Origin: Neckera pumila
Lineage: Eukaryota > Streptophyta > Bryopsida > Hypnales > Neckeraceae
Direction: 5' to 3'
Length of the DNA stretch: 64,000 nt
Assembly: GCA_963969595.1 (NCBI GenBank)
Contig: OZ018409.1
Span: 43,723,282 to 43,787,281, forward strand
In this document: piece after piece, positions 23,320 to 35,154 of the stretch
Layout of the letters: each line of letters begins with the position of its first letter
Position numbering within the stretch: position 1 is the stretch's first letter
The notes under the pieces: generated by a model
Databases searched by the model: none
What the model saw: only the letters and a program-made list of their open reading frames with translations
Told to the model about the DNA's origin: nothing
Position numbers and translations under genes: made by a program

Positions 23320-25745
23320 AGTTTTGAATGCTCTCCAGTACTAAAAATTCCTAAACTGCAAAGCGTGACAAATGAGCTAAATGCCAAATTAATTAGAATT
23401 TTTTTTTTAATTTATGAAAAATAAGGGTTCTAATTACTATAAAGTTTGTCATCTTTGATAAAAATTTCGAGCACATTGGCTTCACCTTTCAAAAGCGATG
23501 GCCGTTCACAACGTCGTCACTTCTATTATGATGCCAAATAGTACCGGTCTTTCTTGCATTCATCCTTTATTCCATTTAAAATTATATTTTTATTATTGAT
23601 TGTTTTTATATAATCTATCGAAAAGAAAATGATCTTTAATTAGGTGGAAAAGTGAGAGTAGACTTGAGGTAAGTAAACTTTGAAGTACATGAATTAAGTG
23701 ATGGTGTAGATATCTTCTATCATATATAAATGAATTCTTCTTAGCATGTCTCTTAGTGATGATTCTCATATTCTAGAATTCTTAGATTTTTTAGGATAAG
23801 ATGCAAAAAAAGAAACATTAATTCCAAATAATTTTTTTAATTATAGATAGACATGTAAAAGTGTTTTTAAATGATTTGAAGGTCTTAATTTTGAGGATCA
23901 AATGTAATCCAACTTGCATATCTCTCTGAAAAAATTCCATCATTAAAACCAAAAAAATTAGTGACAAGGAGCGGGGGGGGTCATGAGATGAAGTAAGAGT
24001 ACACTAGGAGTTGTTGAATGTTGAAGTAGATGAACTAGGTGTGAGTAATTACCTTTCTACCATAAATTAGTTCTTCTTTGTGCATAGAAAGTTGTGTACT
24101 ATACATGTAGGATAGATTTGGCAAAAGATAATTTTAAAAACAGATGAATTTTTTTTGGAAAATGATTTTTTGAAAAAAATTATTTTACATAAAAAAACTA
24201 GGGCTTTTGCATTATTTTGCACAACCATTGATAATTGTATTGCAAGGAAAAGATATCAATATGAGAACATGATAATAATTTTATATTTATGTATCTTTAA
24301 GAACCTCAACAACCAATTCTAAAACAATACGTGCCTTGTCTAAGAACATTCCCGCCTTTAGCTATTTGAGTATAAAGTAGAGGTATCTATAACAGATAAC
24401 TAAGCATTTCAACCTATAGGATATGGAAATTCATTGAGAAATTGAGCTCAATGTGTGAGAAAAGAAGGATGGGGAAGAAATGCCAAAAGAAAAGATTTTT
24501 TTTCTCCAAGAATGAATATTTTTTATTCAATATAAATGTGGGTTTTTTCATTCGGACCCATCCGGTCTCATAGACTCACCTATTACAATTAGCTTTTGCA
24601 CTTCTCCCTAATCAACGAAAGAACAGAGATGAGTGGACAAGAAGGTACAAACAAAGAATCTTTTTCAATGAATAGTGCATCCAACTGTTATCCAAAATAG
24701 GTCACCCTATAAAGTCATTACAGGGGGGTTGTCCAAAATAGGTACTTCTACTCCTTATTAGCTTTGGATTCAAATGGCAAATGACTAAAATTTGACAATT
24801 TTATGATAGGGGCGCCTACATATCCACCTTTTATTTTAATGTTGCACACTAATTGGTTGTCAGTGATACCAAATTTTTTGTCTGGTTTTGGATCTTCCAA
24901 TTTCACACTCCAGCCGTTTGCTTTCCCAAAGGCACCATCTAAACAAGGAACTAACCGGTGGTTCTTCCCAAATATTGTATTACAAGGTTGCAAAAATTAT
25001 GGTTCAATTAATTTGTGCAGATGAGTTTCTGAGGCAATGAGACAAGCTAGTAATGGTCACTTCTTTTTTTGCATTACAAGACGCTTAAGTGCCTGATGTG
25101 TTTATAACTTTGTATAACTTAGAGCAAGCCCAATGCTTACTCTGCATAGGACGTTGGGAATTGGTAGGCTTGGACCGCATGGAAAGTAAGGGGGTAGGCC
25201 GGGGGGCAGGCTAGCCTACTGCAATCTGCATCACCACCAAGGGAGGAATGGGTTGAGGCCCAGCAAACAATGTGGCACAGTTTAATTTTTTTTGTGAATA
25301 TCTCCACCTTCTCACTGCATTGTGGGTGAAGTGTCAAAGGATCTCACCTTTCAGAGTGTTGTTCTGTACTCTACAAATTGCACCAAAGTGATGGAACTGG
25401 AAGTTTCGAAACAGGCTGGTATATTTCCATAATGAAACTACCTTTCACTTTCTGTATTTGGATAGGCTTTATTTTGACTCCGAAACAATTGTGGTGTTTG
25501 CTCCACGTTATGTAGAATACTAATACCTATATATACATATATATATATATATAAATCATGACTCTAGTTTCTTCACCAACTTTGAGCAGGGGCTCTCATG
25601 TAATGAAGCCTGAAAAATCCCATGTACTACATCGGCTGCATTGAGGACTATTTTTTTGCAATCTAAGGACATTATAAGCTCCGTTGCCATCGTTCCCGTG
25701 CTTATTCCAGTACTGCATTGGAGCTGCTCTCAGTAGGATTGTAAC
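23320..25745. other. AT-rich intergenic DNA, no gene seen
   Basis: The stretch at 24750-25020 is open on both strands for about 75-80 codons, but neither translation is recognisable. A (TA)n run occurs near 25532-25552. Confidence 0.5.
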
Positions 25746-25748
25746 GTC

Positions 25749-25945
25749 AGTGGCTCTTCGTTGTCGACAAAGAGCGATGCAGTCAGTCGGTGGTGTTCAC
25801 TCACAGCTCGATCAGTCTTGTGCATGGAATTATTAATTTGTTGTCACTGGAGCTTCGTTCTCGAGAAAGAGCGATGCAGTCAGTCGGCGGTGTAAGTTAC
25901 GCAGCTCTTGTGCATGAAATCATTTGTTGTCTGGAGCCGTGCAAT
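25749..25945. repeat. Direct duplication of ~98 bp
   Basis: Two copies share AAAGAGCGATGCAGTCAGTC, GGxGGTGT and CTTGTGCATGxAAT. Each begins with a small hairpin (CTTCGTTxTCGAxAAAGAG). Confidence 0.75.
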
Positions 25946-26475
25946 TACTGGGAGAATGCCTGAAGCCAGCTGACATATATATGAGGAGAATAAATTTTAA
26001 AAAACGGAATGTGGTGCCACTATTGTCATATTAGATAAGGACAAATGATCATGTGATAAATGGTAGGTATGACAAAGCTTTCTTGACAAATCACTTCCGT
26101 ATTTAATTCAGACACTCTAAGTTGGCAGCCTTGCGGCAACAACTGAAACGTATACGAGCTTGCATGCCTTGGCAACAACTGAAACATATACTTACAAGCT
26201 CTCACTGGGAACTTTGAAGACTTTATGCTGGGCTAACTCGTGAAGAGTTAGGCCCCCCTTTTGGCCCATTTTTGTACTAATGCCAAGGTGGGGGGTGCAA
26301 AACTTTTGCTCCCCCTTTTGGCCCATTTTTGTACGCATTAGGCCTCAATTGACGCTCAAAATGCACAAAACTCAGGTTCTTGCGGTCTTTCAAACCTCAG
26401 CCTAAACCAGAGATGCACATTAGGCCCCCCTTTAGGCCCGGCATAAAGTGGCAGAAGTTCCTAGTGTCTGGTTTT
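25946..26475. other. Intergenic with repeated CCCCCCTTTTGGCCCATTTT
   Basis: No gene. The phrase CCCCCTTTTGGCCCATTTTT is repeated at about 26254 and 26311, and related GGCCCCCCTTTAGGCCC lies near 26422, suggesting fragments of a GC-rich repeat. Confidence 0.5.
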
Positions 26476-26718
26476 GTTAAGAGCCGTCCCTATCGATTCC
26501 GCCGTTTTTGAGGTCAAGTTTGAATGCAGAATGACCAACAAGGGGCCGATGCTGTCCTTGGGCCAATTCTACCATGGGAACAATGGTGAGAATGGCTCTT
26601 AACACCAGTGAATGCGCCCTGGAGGGCACATTCTGCCTTGCTCGCGGGCCAAGGCTCGCCTTCCCGGGCTCGTCCATGAGCCCGCTTGCAACGCAGATGC
26701 GCCCTCCAGGGCGCGTTC
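26476..26718. repeat. Two adjacent GC-rich inverted repeats
   Basis: GTTAAGAGCC (26476-26485) pairs with GGCTCTTAAC (26594-26603). Directly after, GAATGCGCCCTGGAGGGC (26610-26627) pairs with the inverted copy at 26699-26718. The block is strikingly GC-rich for its surroundings. It could be a small foldback transposon pair; no target duplication was identified. Confidence 0.65.
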
Positions 26719-26951
26719 TCTAGTACAAAACTGATTTCAGTTGGAACAAGACTTTGTTGCAAGCCTTCAAAAGAGAATCACTTGGAAGCCTTTATTAGAA
26801 GGAATAGACTCCGGTAGCAAAACAAATTTGGCATCAACAAAGGAGTGTAATGGTACCTTAGGAAATCAAGCTTTCATTTGCCAGGTGGTGGTGGTTTTTT
26901 CATTGCAGCTTAGTTCTCTTTATGGTAACTACACCTAATTTCAATTGGTTT

Positions 26952-27882
26952 TTAACTCCTAAAGTCCCATTGTCCCCTCAGGGGACAAATCAGATTTCGG
27001 GTAAAAATCTACGGGCTCAATTTTTAGTGACACTTTTTGAAACTTTTCCATAAGATAAGAAAACTGATTAGCTTCATGGGAATATAATTTTTATTTCAAT
27101 TGGTGCTTGGGAGCAAAAGTTATACCACAAAAAGCCTCAAATTGAACTCGGCAGCAGCACAAATTTTTTTGCAAAAAGTCAAAATAAATTTTAATTTTTT
27201 TTTTCTCTAAAACTTTATATTTTTGTCTACATATGAAGCTTTGATTCATTTTACTTGGACTAATAATGAGCAAGTTATGGACAATCTTGTTTTCCGGGCA
27301 ATCTAAACATCCTTTTGAAAAAATAACTTGTAGGATTCATTTTTGAATGCAATTTTTACAATTTTTTACAAATATTTTTTTAAAATTTTGTGTTTGCTTG
27401 CTAAAACAATCTCACCATTGGAATTATTGTATTTCAATCCCATCTAAGAGCTATTAACGATTTAGTTTTTTTTTCAATCTTGCATTTATTTCTACTTAAC
27501 AATTTTTTAAAGAATGAAAATCAAGTGTGTTTTTTTGGAAATTTTTTCAGTAGACTTTCAAATTACATCTTCAACATTAAAATTTTTAAATTCAAAGTCT
27601 ATAGTGCAAAAAATTTCCACAAATGGCGGTCAAAGTCATCTGAAATTGCAGGTCAGTGCTCAAAAAAACTTTTTTTTCAACTTTGAATGCTAATATATTC
27701 CAATCTATACGGTCAGACTTCATTAAATTTTTACCACATGATTTTTGCCAAGTAAAGTACAAGATCCTATGGTTAGATTCTAAGAAAATGTTTTTTTCTT
27801 GTGTTCTTAGGTGAACGCAACCAAAATGGCAGTTTTGAGTAGTTTTTGACAAAAAAAATGGCCTTAGGACTTTAGGGGTTAA
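26952..27882. mobile_element. TTAA-bounded AT-rich element, copy 2
   Basis: A 931-bp element starts TTAACTCCTAAAGTCC and ends GGACTTTAGGGGTTAA, so TTAA flanks both ends and the terminal inverted repeat is about 12-13 bp. Imperfect flank similarity extends outward (ATTGGTTTT on both sides, inverted). It is nearly the same as the element at 33391-34625 once the insert of the latter is removed. It has no coding capacity. Confidence 0.8.
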
Positions 27883-27889
27883 AACCAAT

Positions 27890-28197
27890 CAATAGAGATT
27901 CTTGCCTAAAATGTGCTCGCACTATTTATGAGAGTCTATTTTCATATTGTGTTCAAGAATGCATTCTAAGAGAATCTAGAATCCCTTTTTGACTACCACT
28001 GAACAAACCCCAAAAAAATTTCAAAATAATAATGAGAATCATATTGAATTGCTTGTTTGTGTGATTTTAAGTGTAGTTATCTTATATATACTATTGTTGT
28101 AGAAACCACTTGTTGTTATTTAAATCTCATCAAATCAAGTGAAGCTTACATTTTCTAATTGACAAATGGAAACATTGTCTATAAAGACTACAAAAAC
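27890..28197. other. AT-rich DNA with part of a direct repeat
   Basis: No gene. The segment GCATTCTAAGAGAATCTAGAATC near 27961 recurs with changes near 28950, on either side of the 28.2-kb MITE. Confidence 0.5.
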
Positions 28198-28418
28198 CAC
28201 TACAAGAGAATGGGGTGTTTTAAGTGAGTTTTTAAGTATAGTCTTAGATATAAGATTTTAAGTAATGACCTTTAAGGCAATTTTCAGCAAAATTTTACTA
28301 GAAATATATGTGTTTCTAGTCAAATTTTGCTAAAAATTGTCTTAAAGGTCATTACTTAAAACCTTATGTCTAGGACTATACTTAAAAGTCACTTGAAACA
28401 TCCCATTCTCTTGTAGTG
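28198..28418. mobile_element. CACTA-ended palindromic MITE
   Basis: The 221-bp segment starts CACTACAAGAGAATGGGGTG and ends with its inverse ATCCCATTCTCTTGTAGTG. The two halves are almost complete reverse complements (AAGTAATGACCTTTAAGGCA faces its inverse). The flanks AAC and AAA give only an imperfect 3-bp duplication. If transcribed it would fold into one long hairpin, a form able to feed small RNA production. Confidence 0.8.
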
Positions 28419-28419
28419 A

Positions 28420-29438
28420 AATGACCTTCAAACAGACCCTTGTTATCAATGAAGGCTGATGTGGGTCATTTTCTTGTGGTCGTTTTTATAATTTAAATAA
28501 ACCATACCTCCACCAAAATTGTTGAAATCACCCGATCTAACGAGTACTATCATATTATTAGTGGTTTTGTCAGAATGTTCATGTATCAAGTTAATCACAT
28601 CCGTATACAAGCTTTGTGTCACAATGGGCATGTATGTAATAGAAAGCTATGGAAATAATTTATGTGCAATTGCACATCTTGATGAAGCAAGATGTGAGTG
28701 GGTGCTAAATTTTTGGAAGCACAATGAATTAGTTATAAATTGCCTTTGGATAAATGAAGTTTCATCCATAGGCTTCATAATTATGCTTGTAAATAGCTTC
28801 ATCCCTCCGGTCAAGAATACAAGTTACACCACTTTGGGGAATTGAAACTAAAAGTTTCAATGGCCTCAAGCCATTGAAGAGTCATTACTAATTGTCATTA
28901 AAGATCTTTATTTTAGCACTTTGAAGTGTATTCATACAATTTACAAAAAATGCATTCTAAGAAAATCTAGAATCTCCTTTAGAGTATATACAAGTCCCAA
29001 CAAAAATTATCGAGTGCAATAATAAGAATCAGGCTCAAACCCATATTTGGGTATTGTTACTTTACATGTATTCCAACCTTTCAGAATTCAGAGTTTCCAT
29101 CTTTTGTCCATTTTTCAAAACATTGTACAACCATGCAATGGGCACTCTTTCCATGTTGGAAACACATTATGCTTTTCTAGATGCCTGGAATAACTTATTA
29201 GTTATTTCAAGGATTGATGGAGGCTAAGGAGTAACATCAAACAATTTTGTTCATTATTGGAGTCCCCATTTCAAGGACGCAAACAAGACAACTTCCACAT
29301 TGGTAAAGAATGTTAAGGTAACTACACCTTAAATTGCACAGTTAAGCAATTCACCATGATTTAGCATGGTTTTCAATATTATATTACAAAAAAACTGTGG
29401 GACACCATTGGTAGTCCAAACGGGATTCTAGATTACCT
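28420..29438. other. AT-rich intergenic DNA
   Basis: An open frame of about 108 codons at 28519-28845 lacks a recognisable domain. No gene is supported. Confidence 0.5.
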
Positions 29439-29594
29439 CACTGAATAGGGGTATTAAAGGGACCCATACTAATTAATTGACATTCCACACTATATAAATA
29501 TCTACGCGGGGTTGTACATCTTGTTTCAAACATATACAATTTCTAAAGAAAAATCCCCTTAATTATTTGGTTCCCTTAATACCCCTATTCAGTG
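29439..29594. mobile_element. Small inverted-repeat element (MITE-like)
   Basis: CACTGAATAGGGGTATTAAA at the left end is the inverse of TTAATACCCCTATTCAGTG at the right end; the inverted repeat extends about 26 bp with one gap. The element is 156 bp. No clear target duplication. Confidence 0.7.
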
Positions 29595-31475
29595 TAGAAT
29601 GCATTTTCTGGACATTGTATGAATAAACTACAAGTTTTCAAAGTGCTGAAAATAGGTGTACTTAACAGCAATCATAGAGTCATATGAATAGTGGGAGTAC
29701 ATTGTAGGCAAGAATATCCAGTGTGCGATTTTAAGAAGCATGCGATTTTAGGTGTAGTTATCTTATGACTTGTCTGTTTGTACAACTCTGTTTTTTCAGG
29801 TTCCTTGCCGTGTACATTTAATACTTGAAGCAGGAGACAAATATGCATCAGAGATGGCGTGTCATTCTCTTGCACATGTGCTCATTGGCTTTTGCATAAA
29901 AGGTGAGAAAGCTCAGCATCAGGGTTACGAGTTTTTGATTCAATCCTGAAAGCTATACAAAAATTTATAGGGAACTGAATGTTTGGTAATTTATTCCTCT
30001 TTTCTCCTCTCTGGATGAAGTCACTAATTGCTGCAAAATTTTGGGATGGTATTGTGCTTTTCTGGGTGAAAGTACACATTTTTTTTTTTTTTAACCAATG
30101 GAAAGTACCATTGCATTTAAAAAACCTAGAGAACAACAGCCAAGTTGAGGTTGGCAAATGAAGAGATAAGAGAAAAACAGAAAATAAAAAAAAGAGAAAA
30201 ACAAAGAGAGGAACAAGAACCAAAAGAACTAAGTGAAAGAATAAATGGTAGGTCCCTTCCTACTCCAAATGATGGTCGATCCACTCCGAAAAGCTAACAC
30301 ATGAGATTGGAGCCATATACTATCAAACTTGGACCAAATGATATCATGTTGTTGTTGGTGTTGCCGGGAATTAATTTGGGCCTTGAATTGAACTGCCCTG
30401 AGTCCAAAAGTACACATTTTTTATGAATAGATCATCTATTATTTGTATGTTGTTTTTATGTTCATTGATGAAAATATCATCTTCATTACTCTAGAGAATT
30501 CTTTTGTAGCACAAAGTTAGCGCAAATGAAATACAAAATTGTGCTTGCATTGCCATCCTTGAGAAAGGCTTGCCACTTTGCCAGAAGAATATGAATTTTG
30601 AATAGTGATAATTTGATTTAATATTAGGTAAACCAGCCTATGATAGGCAAAATGATTGGTTTGCCTTATTCTTATTGTTGAAAAAATCTATAATTTTTTT
30701 CCATATAAATACAAACGTGAAAAGCAATTGAAATAATTTTTTTTGACAAAGTATGAATTTGTTATGAGCTTTTGAAGCATGGTACCCAATTGGCCTCAAA
30801 GAGTCTCTATACTATCCCCAAACAAACAAAAAGTGTACCCATAATTTTCATCTTATTCACCTAAAGGAGTCACAATATTTCCTAACATAGTTTCAACATG
30901 AAGGCCTAAGAAAGTCACTTTTGGTGACAAATTTGCACTCAAAAGGCAAAAGTCCTACTGCAATCACTAATCACTCCATCACTATCACCCAAGACATTGG
31001 TTATGGCCGCTACCCTAATGTAGCTCAAATCTCATTTACCAATTTTTTTTTGTAATAGGTTGATGTAAGACTATAATGCGTCATTTCAATTTTTGAATTT
31101 TTTTTGAATTTTATCAGCTATATTCCTTTAATTACATATTGAACCATTTTTTTAAATACCAAGTTTGGTTATTTTTCTCTATTTTTAATACTAAATAAAA
31201 AATTTCTACATTTTTTCACCAATTTCTTTCTGATGTTCTCAAATTGAAATAATTTTTCCTCCAATTCCACTCGCTAACTTTGAACTACTGTAGCTGCCAA
31301 TTTTTCTTGAACATTGCCTAGGTCATTCCCTAAGTGTCTGTCATAGGTGATTTGCCTGTCAGAGGTTGGTTTACATTTGCAATGACTGGTGCGTGCTTCA
31401 TCGATGATTGCCTGTGTCTGTCTGTTTTTATAGATCTTTGGAAAGTTGGAGGTAAATTACTCATTATGTTCCGTG
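29595..31475. other. AT-rich intergenic DNA, no gene seen
   Basis: Only short, unrecognised frames, plus poly-A/T runs (for example 30078-30091). Confidence 0.5.
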
Positions 31476-31701
31476 CAGGGTCCGGGAAGAACCGGCAGCT
31501 AGTTCAAAACTAGCCGATTGAATTAAGAAAAATCCGGTTGTAATTTGAAAACATCAGCTAAAAAACCGGTAAAAAAATTATAAAATTTCTATTTTGAGTA
31601 GGAAATAGAGTAAATAACTGGACTTGTTTCTTGAAAAACCAGTTCCTTATGGGATTTAGAGGAAATCAGTTGGTAGAGCTTAAAAAATTTCCCGGACCCT
31701 A
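31476..31701. mobile_element. hAT-type MITE
   Basis: The 226-bp element begins CAGGGTCCGGGAA and ends TTCCCGGACCCTA. The flanks GTTCCGTG (31468-31475) and GTTTCATG (31702-31709) are an 8-bp target duplication with two transition differences. CAGGG-type ends and an 8-bp duplication are characteristic of the hAT superfamily. There is no coding capacity. Confidence 0.75.
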
Positions 31702-31709
31702 GTTTCATG

Positions 31710-33390
31710 GCAACAGGTTGAACTAAGGTCCTGCTCTCTGCCAATCGCGCTTATAGTTGTATGATGAGCCTAATGCAGAGGTTGCTTTGCCCCCGAGAAC
31801 TTTTTACTTGCAACGCATGAAAAAAATTGTATATTTTGAGTTCATATTTGCAATCAGAGGCCCCAAATTAGCTAGGAGGGGTGTAGAGAAATATATTTAA
31901 CACGGCATGAAATAGTTTTTTTTTTTTTTTTCTACATTCACCCTTGGCTGCACTTCCGCATTATGCTTGTCATACAACTATAAACAGGACCACTCTGTCC
32001 ATATGATGACTGTATTTGGTGGGAGACCCCCCACTTTTTTGTTTGACACAGTCAAGTGTATTGAACAACACACTGCAAGGCGTTTCCGTCAGGTAGAGAG
32101 GCTGATTTCACGCCAAATAAACACAACCTGTTGCAAGACACCCTGTTTTAGCTTTTGACATTCAGTTGGCCATCATCAACAGAATCAAAGGTGCAGAAGG
32201 AATTGTTGGAAATGCAAACTAGTTGTAAAGCTGGACTGTCTGCATTTGGGTGGAGAAAGTCTGTCAGTAAGGACTCTGGTACTGAAAGGTTGGTGATAAG
32301 GGCCCGCTTGAAAAGTCACGTTTTGTTAGGTGTGATATTGTATATCACATGATTCAAAACAGAAGTACAAAGTGCATTTTTCATTTGAACCGTTTTTCAA
32401 ATGAAAAGGGTTCTAGAATTCAGACACATAAGGGTAATTCCTGTTTGAAAGAGTAGCGTGAATGAAGTATCTATTGGAAAATCTAAGCTTCAAGGACTTA
32501 GGTGGCGAATTCCATCCTTGTTGCCTTTGTTAGGAAGTAAACTCTATAATAAAGAATTGACATGTTCCTTCCTCTAAAAAACTCTCAGGTCTTCATATGA
32601 TGTCAAGGTAGGTTTTGCACCCCTTACCCTAGTTAGTTACACTATGGTAGTAAGCACCTTGCCAACGCCCGGGTTTGAACTCAAGATCACCTCATTGCTA
32701 GTGTGTCAAGGTCAAAGCCAATGAACTATGACCGTAGGTGCTTATCAAACACGTATACTGTGAACAACCAATACTAGTCAAAATAGCATGCAAGCAGTGT
32801 TTCTTTGGGGCCAGGATAATTTACCACTTGAAAGTGATACAATTTTTTTAGGGAATATTAAGCAATAGATTCTCCTATTTTCAATGGATGTAATTGTTCA
32901 ATTGCTACGTAATACAGGGACAATATCATTCTATTATAGATGATTATACAAACTTTTGGATTAATACATGCATTTTCATCCACATTTTGCATGTTTCAAC
33001 CATGTCAGTGGATGTACATAGCTTTATTACTCTACTTTACGTTATTGTGTGCACTGCCTAAAAATAATGAAAAAAATCACTGGATGCAAGGCTTTGAGTA
33101 GGAGCTAGAGCTCTTGGTTTATCTCTTGTTTTATTTCCTATGAAATTCTAGTAGATTATTTGTTGTATATTTATTAATATATTTTCACTTATTAGTTTTA
33201 AAATTATCAAACTTATAATTACAAAACTAGTATAATAGAGATTTGTGACATTGATAGATAACACAAGTCTCATGTAAGAAAAACATTACGCTGAAACTTG
33301 AATAAGATCTAGTTGACTAAATCAAGCTCAAAACAAAATGTTGTTTTACCATATAGCAATGGCATTGGGCATTTAGGGTTTAAAGCTTTG
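31710..33390. other. AT-rich intergenic DNA
   Basis: No gene. Sequence at 33362-33382 (GGCATTGGGCATTTAGGGTTTA) resembles the right end of a TTAA-type element (compare 46086-46105), so a decayed copy may abut the next element. Confidence 0.45.
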
Positions 33391-33712
33391 CTAACCCCTA
33401 AAGTCCCATTGTCCCCTCAAGGAACAAATCAGATTTTGGGTAGGTACCTACGGGTTCAATTTTTTATGAAACTTTTCCATAAGATAGAAAAACTTATTAG
33501 CTTTGTGGGAATATAATTTTTGTTTCAATTGGTGCCCGGGAACAAAATTTATACCACCAAAAGCCTCAAACTGAATTGAGGGTTGCTACTATGTGAGCAT
33601 AGGAATGTGAGCCTATGAGCCTAGAATACTACGTACCCATGTTATAGGTGTATATACTACAGAACCCGTCTATGATTTTATATATATAAAAACATAAAAA
33701 CATAAAATAAAA

Positions 33713-33746
<34 letters not shown>

Positions 33747-34625
33747 TATTACAAATGTTTATATTATAGGTGTTTATGATACATTCACCTTCTATAGTGT
33801 GTGGTATCTATATTATAGGTACCTATGTTGTACGCTCAATGCTCACAAGCTCGCATTCTTGGGCTCACATACTAGCACCGTTGAAATTGAACTCGGAGGG
33901 CAACACAAAAAGATTTGCAAAAAGTCAAAATAAATTTTAATTTTTTTTTTCTCTAAAACTTTATATTTTTGTCTACATGTGAAGCTTGGATTCATTTTAT
34001 TTGAACTAATAAGGAGCAAGTTATGGACAATCTTGTTTTTTGGGCAATCTAAGCATCTTTTTGAAAAAATAACTTGTAGGATTCATTTTTGAATGCAATT
34101 TTCACAATTACAAATTTTTTTGGAGAATTTTGTGTTTGCTTGCTAAAACAATCTCACCATTGGGATTATTGTATTTCAATCGCATCTAAGAGCTATTAAC
34201 GATTTAGTTTTTTTTTCAATCTTGCATTTATTTCTACTTAACAATTTTTTAAAGAATGAAAATCAAGTGTTTTTTTTTTTGAGTTTTTTTTTGTAGACTT
34301 TCAACTTACATATTCAGCATAAAATTTTTTAAATTCAAAGTCTGTAGTGCAAAAATTTCCACAAATGGCGGTCAAAGTCATCTGAAATTGTAGGTCAGTG
34401 TTCAAAAAAACTTTCTTTTTCAACTTTGAATGCTGGTATCTTCCAATCTATACGGGCAAACTTCATGAAATTTTTACCACATGATCTTTGACAAGTGAAG
34501 TACAAGATTCAATGGTTAGATTCTAAAAAAATGTTTTTTTTTTTGTGTTTTTGGGTGAACGCAACCAAAATGGCAGTTTTGAGTGGTTTTTGACAAAAAA
34601 ATAGCCTTGGGACTTTAGGGGCTAA
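33391..34625. mobile_element. TTAA-type AT-rich element, copy 3 (CTAA-flanked), interrupted
   Basis: It starts CTAACCCCTAAAGTCC and ends GGACTTTAGGGGCTAA. The same four bases, CTAA, flank both ends, where other copies have TTAA. Without the 299-bp insert at 33581-33879 it is about 936 bp, close to the 931 bp of copy 2, and the two are highly similar. Confidence 0.8.
33581..33879. mobile_element. MITE nested in copy 3
   Basis: The left end GGTTGCTACTATGTGAGC and the right end GCTCACATACTAGCACC are inverted repeats, and similarity continues for about 35 bp. Comparison with the uninterrupted copy at 26952-27882 shows the exact place of insertion. TGAATTGA and TGAAATTGA flank it, an imperfect target duplication. 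The interior has a poly-A run followed by (TA)n at 33708-33749. Confidence 0.75.
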
Positions 34626-34753
34626 AATCTACAAGTTTTCACTCAATTCAAGACAATACTCTACCATATCTATCACCTCGTTGGAAGAACCTTGCCAATT
34701 TTGTTGCATTTTCACATAACTCATTTTTTTAAATTTGGAGTACTTTAATTTTT

Positions 34754-35154
34754 ACTAGTGTGACCCTGTGCCGTTGGCCCAATTTTCATCTACTCCCGGT
34801 TCCACTTCTGGTTCTACTTCCAATTCTACTCCCAGTTCTACTCCCGGTTCCACTCCCAGTACCAAGAACGCCACCAAAATCAAAGAAAAAGTAATTTTCT
34901 AATTTCTTAATCAATAAATACTTTGAAATTCAATAACTTTTGCACCACCGCTCCAAACGCCACGAAACCAAGCCCGTGCACCCCTCCTCGGCGAGAGCTT
35001 TCCGACGGTACCAAGCACGTGGCCGTGGGATGCACGGGTCGGGAGATCTCAACGTAACAAACAAAACAAACAAACAAAACAAACAAACAAAACAAACAAA
35101 CAAAACAAACAAACAAAACAAACAAACAAATAAACAGCCAAATTTAAGGTATTG
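34754..35154. repeat. ACTAGTGTG...AAACA-tailed repeat, copy 1
   Basis: It opens ACTAGTGTGACCCTGTGCCG, then a 12-bp minisatellite (TTCTACTCCCGG type, 34790-34860), then one unit with CGCCACGAAACCAAGCCCGT and GAGAGCTTTCCGACGGTACC, then a long AAACA/AAAC tail (35050-35130) and CAGCCAAATTTAAGGTAT. The same order of parts recurs at 52.8-53.3 and 54.6-55.4 kb. Confidence 0.7.

Noticed and set aside
30078..30420. Possible LINE fragment because of A/T runs and open frames
   Set aside because: I could not see reverse transcriptase or endonuclease motifs in any frame.
34907..35125. Open frame of repeated FVCLFCLFV residues
   Set aside because: It is the translation of the AAACA-type simple tail of a repeat.
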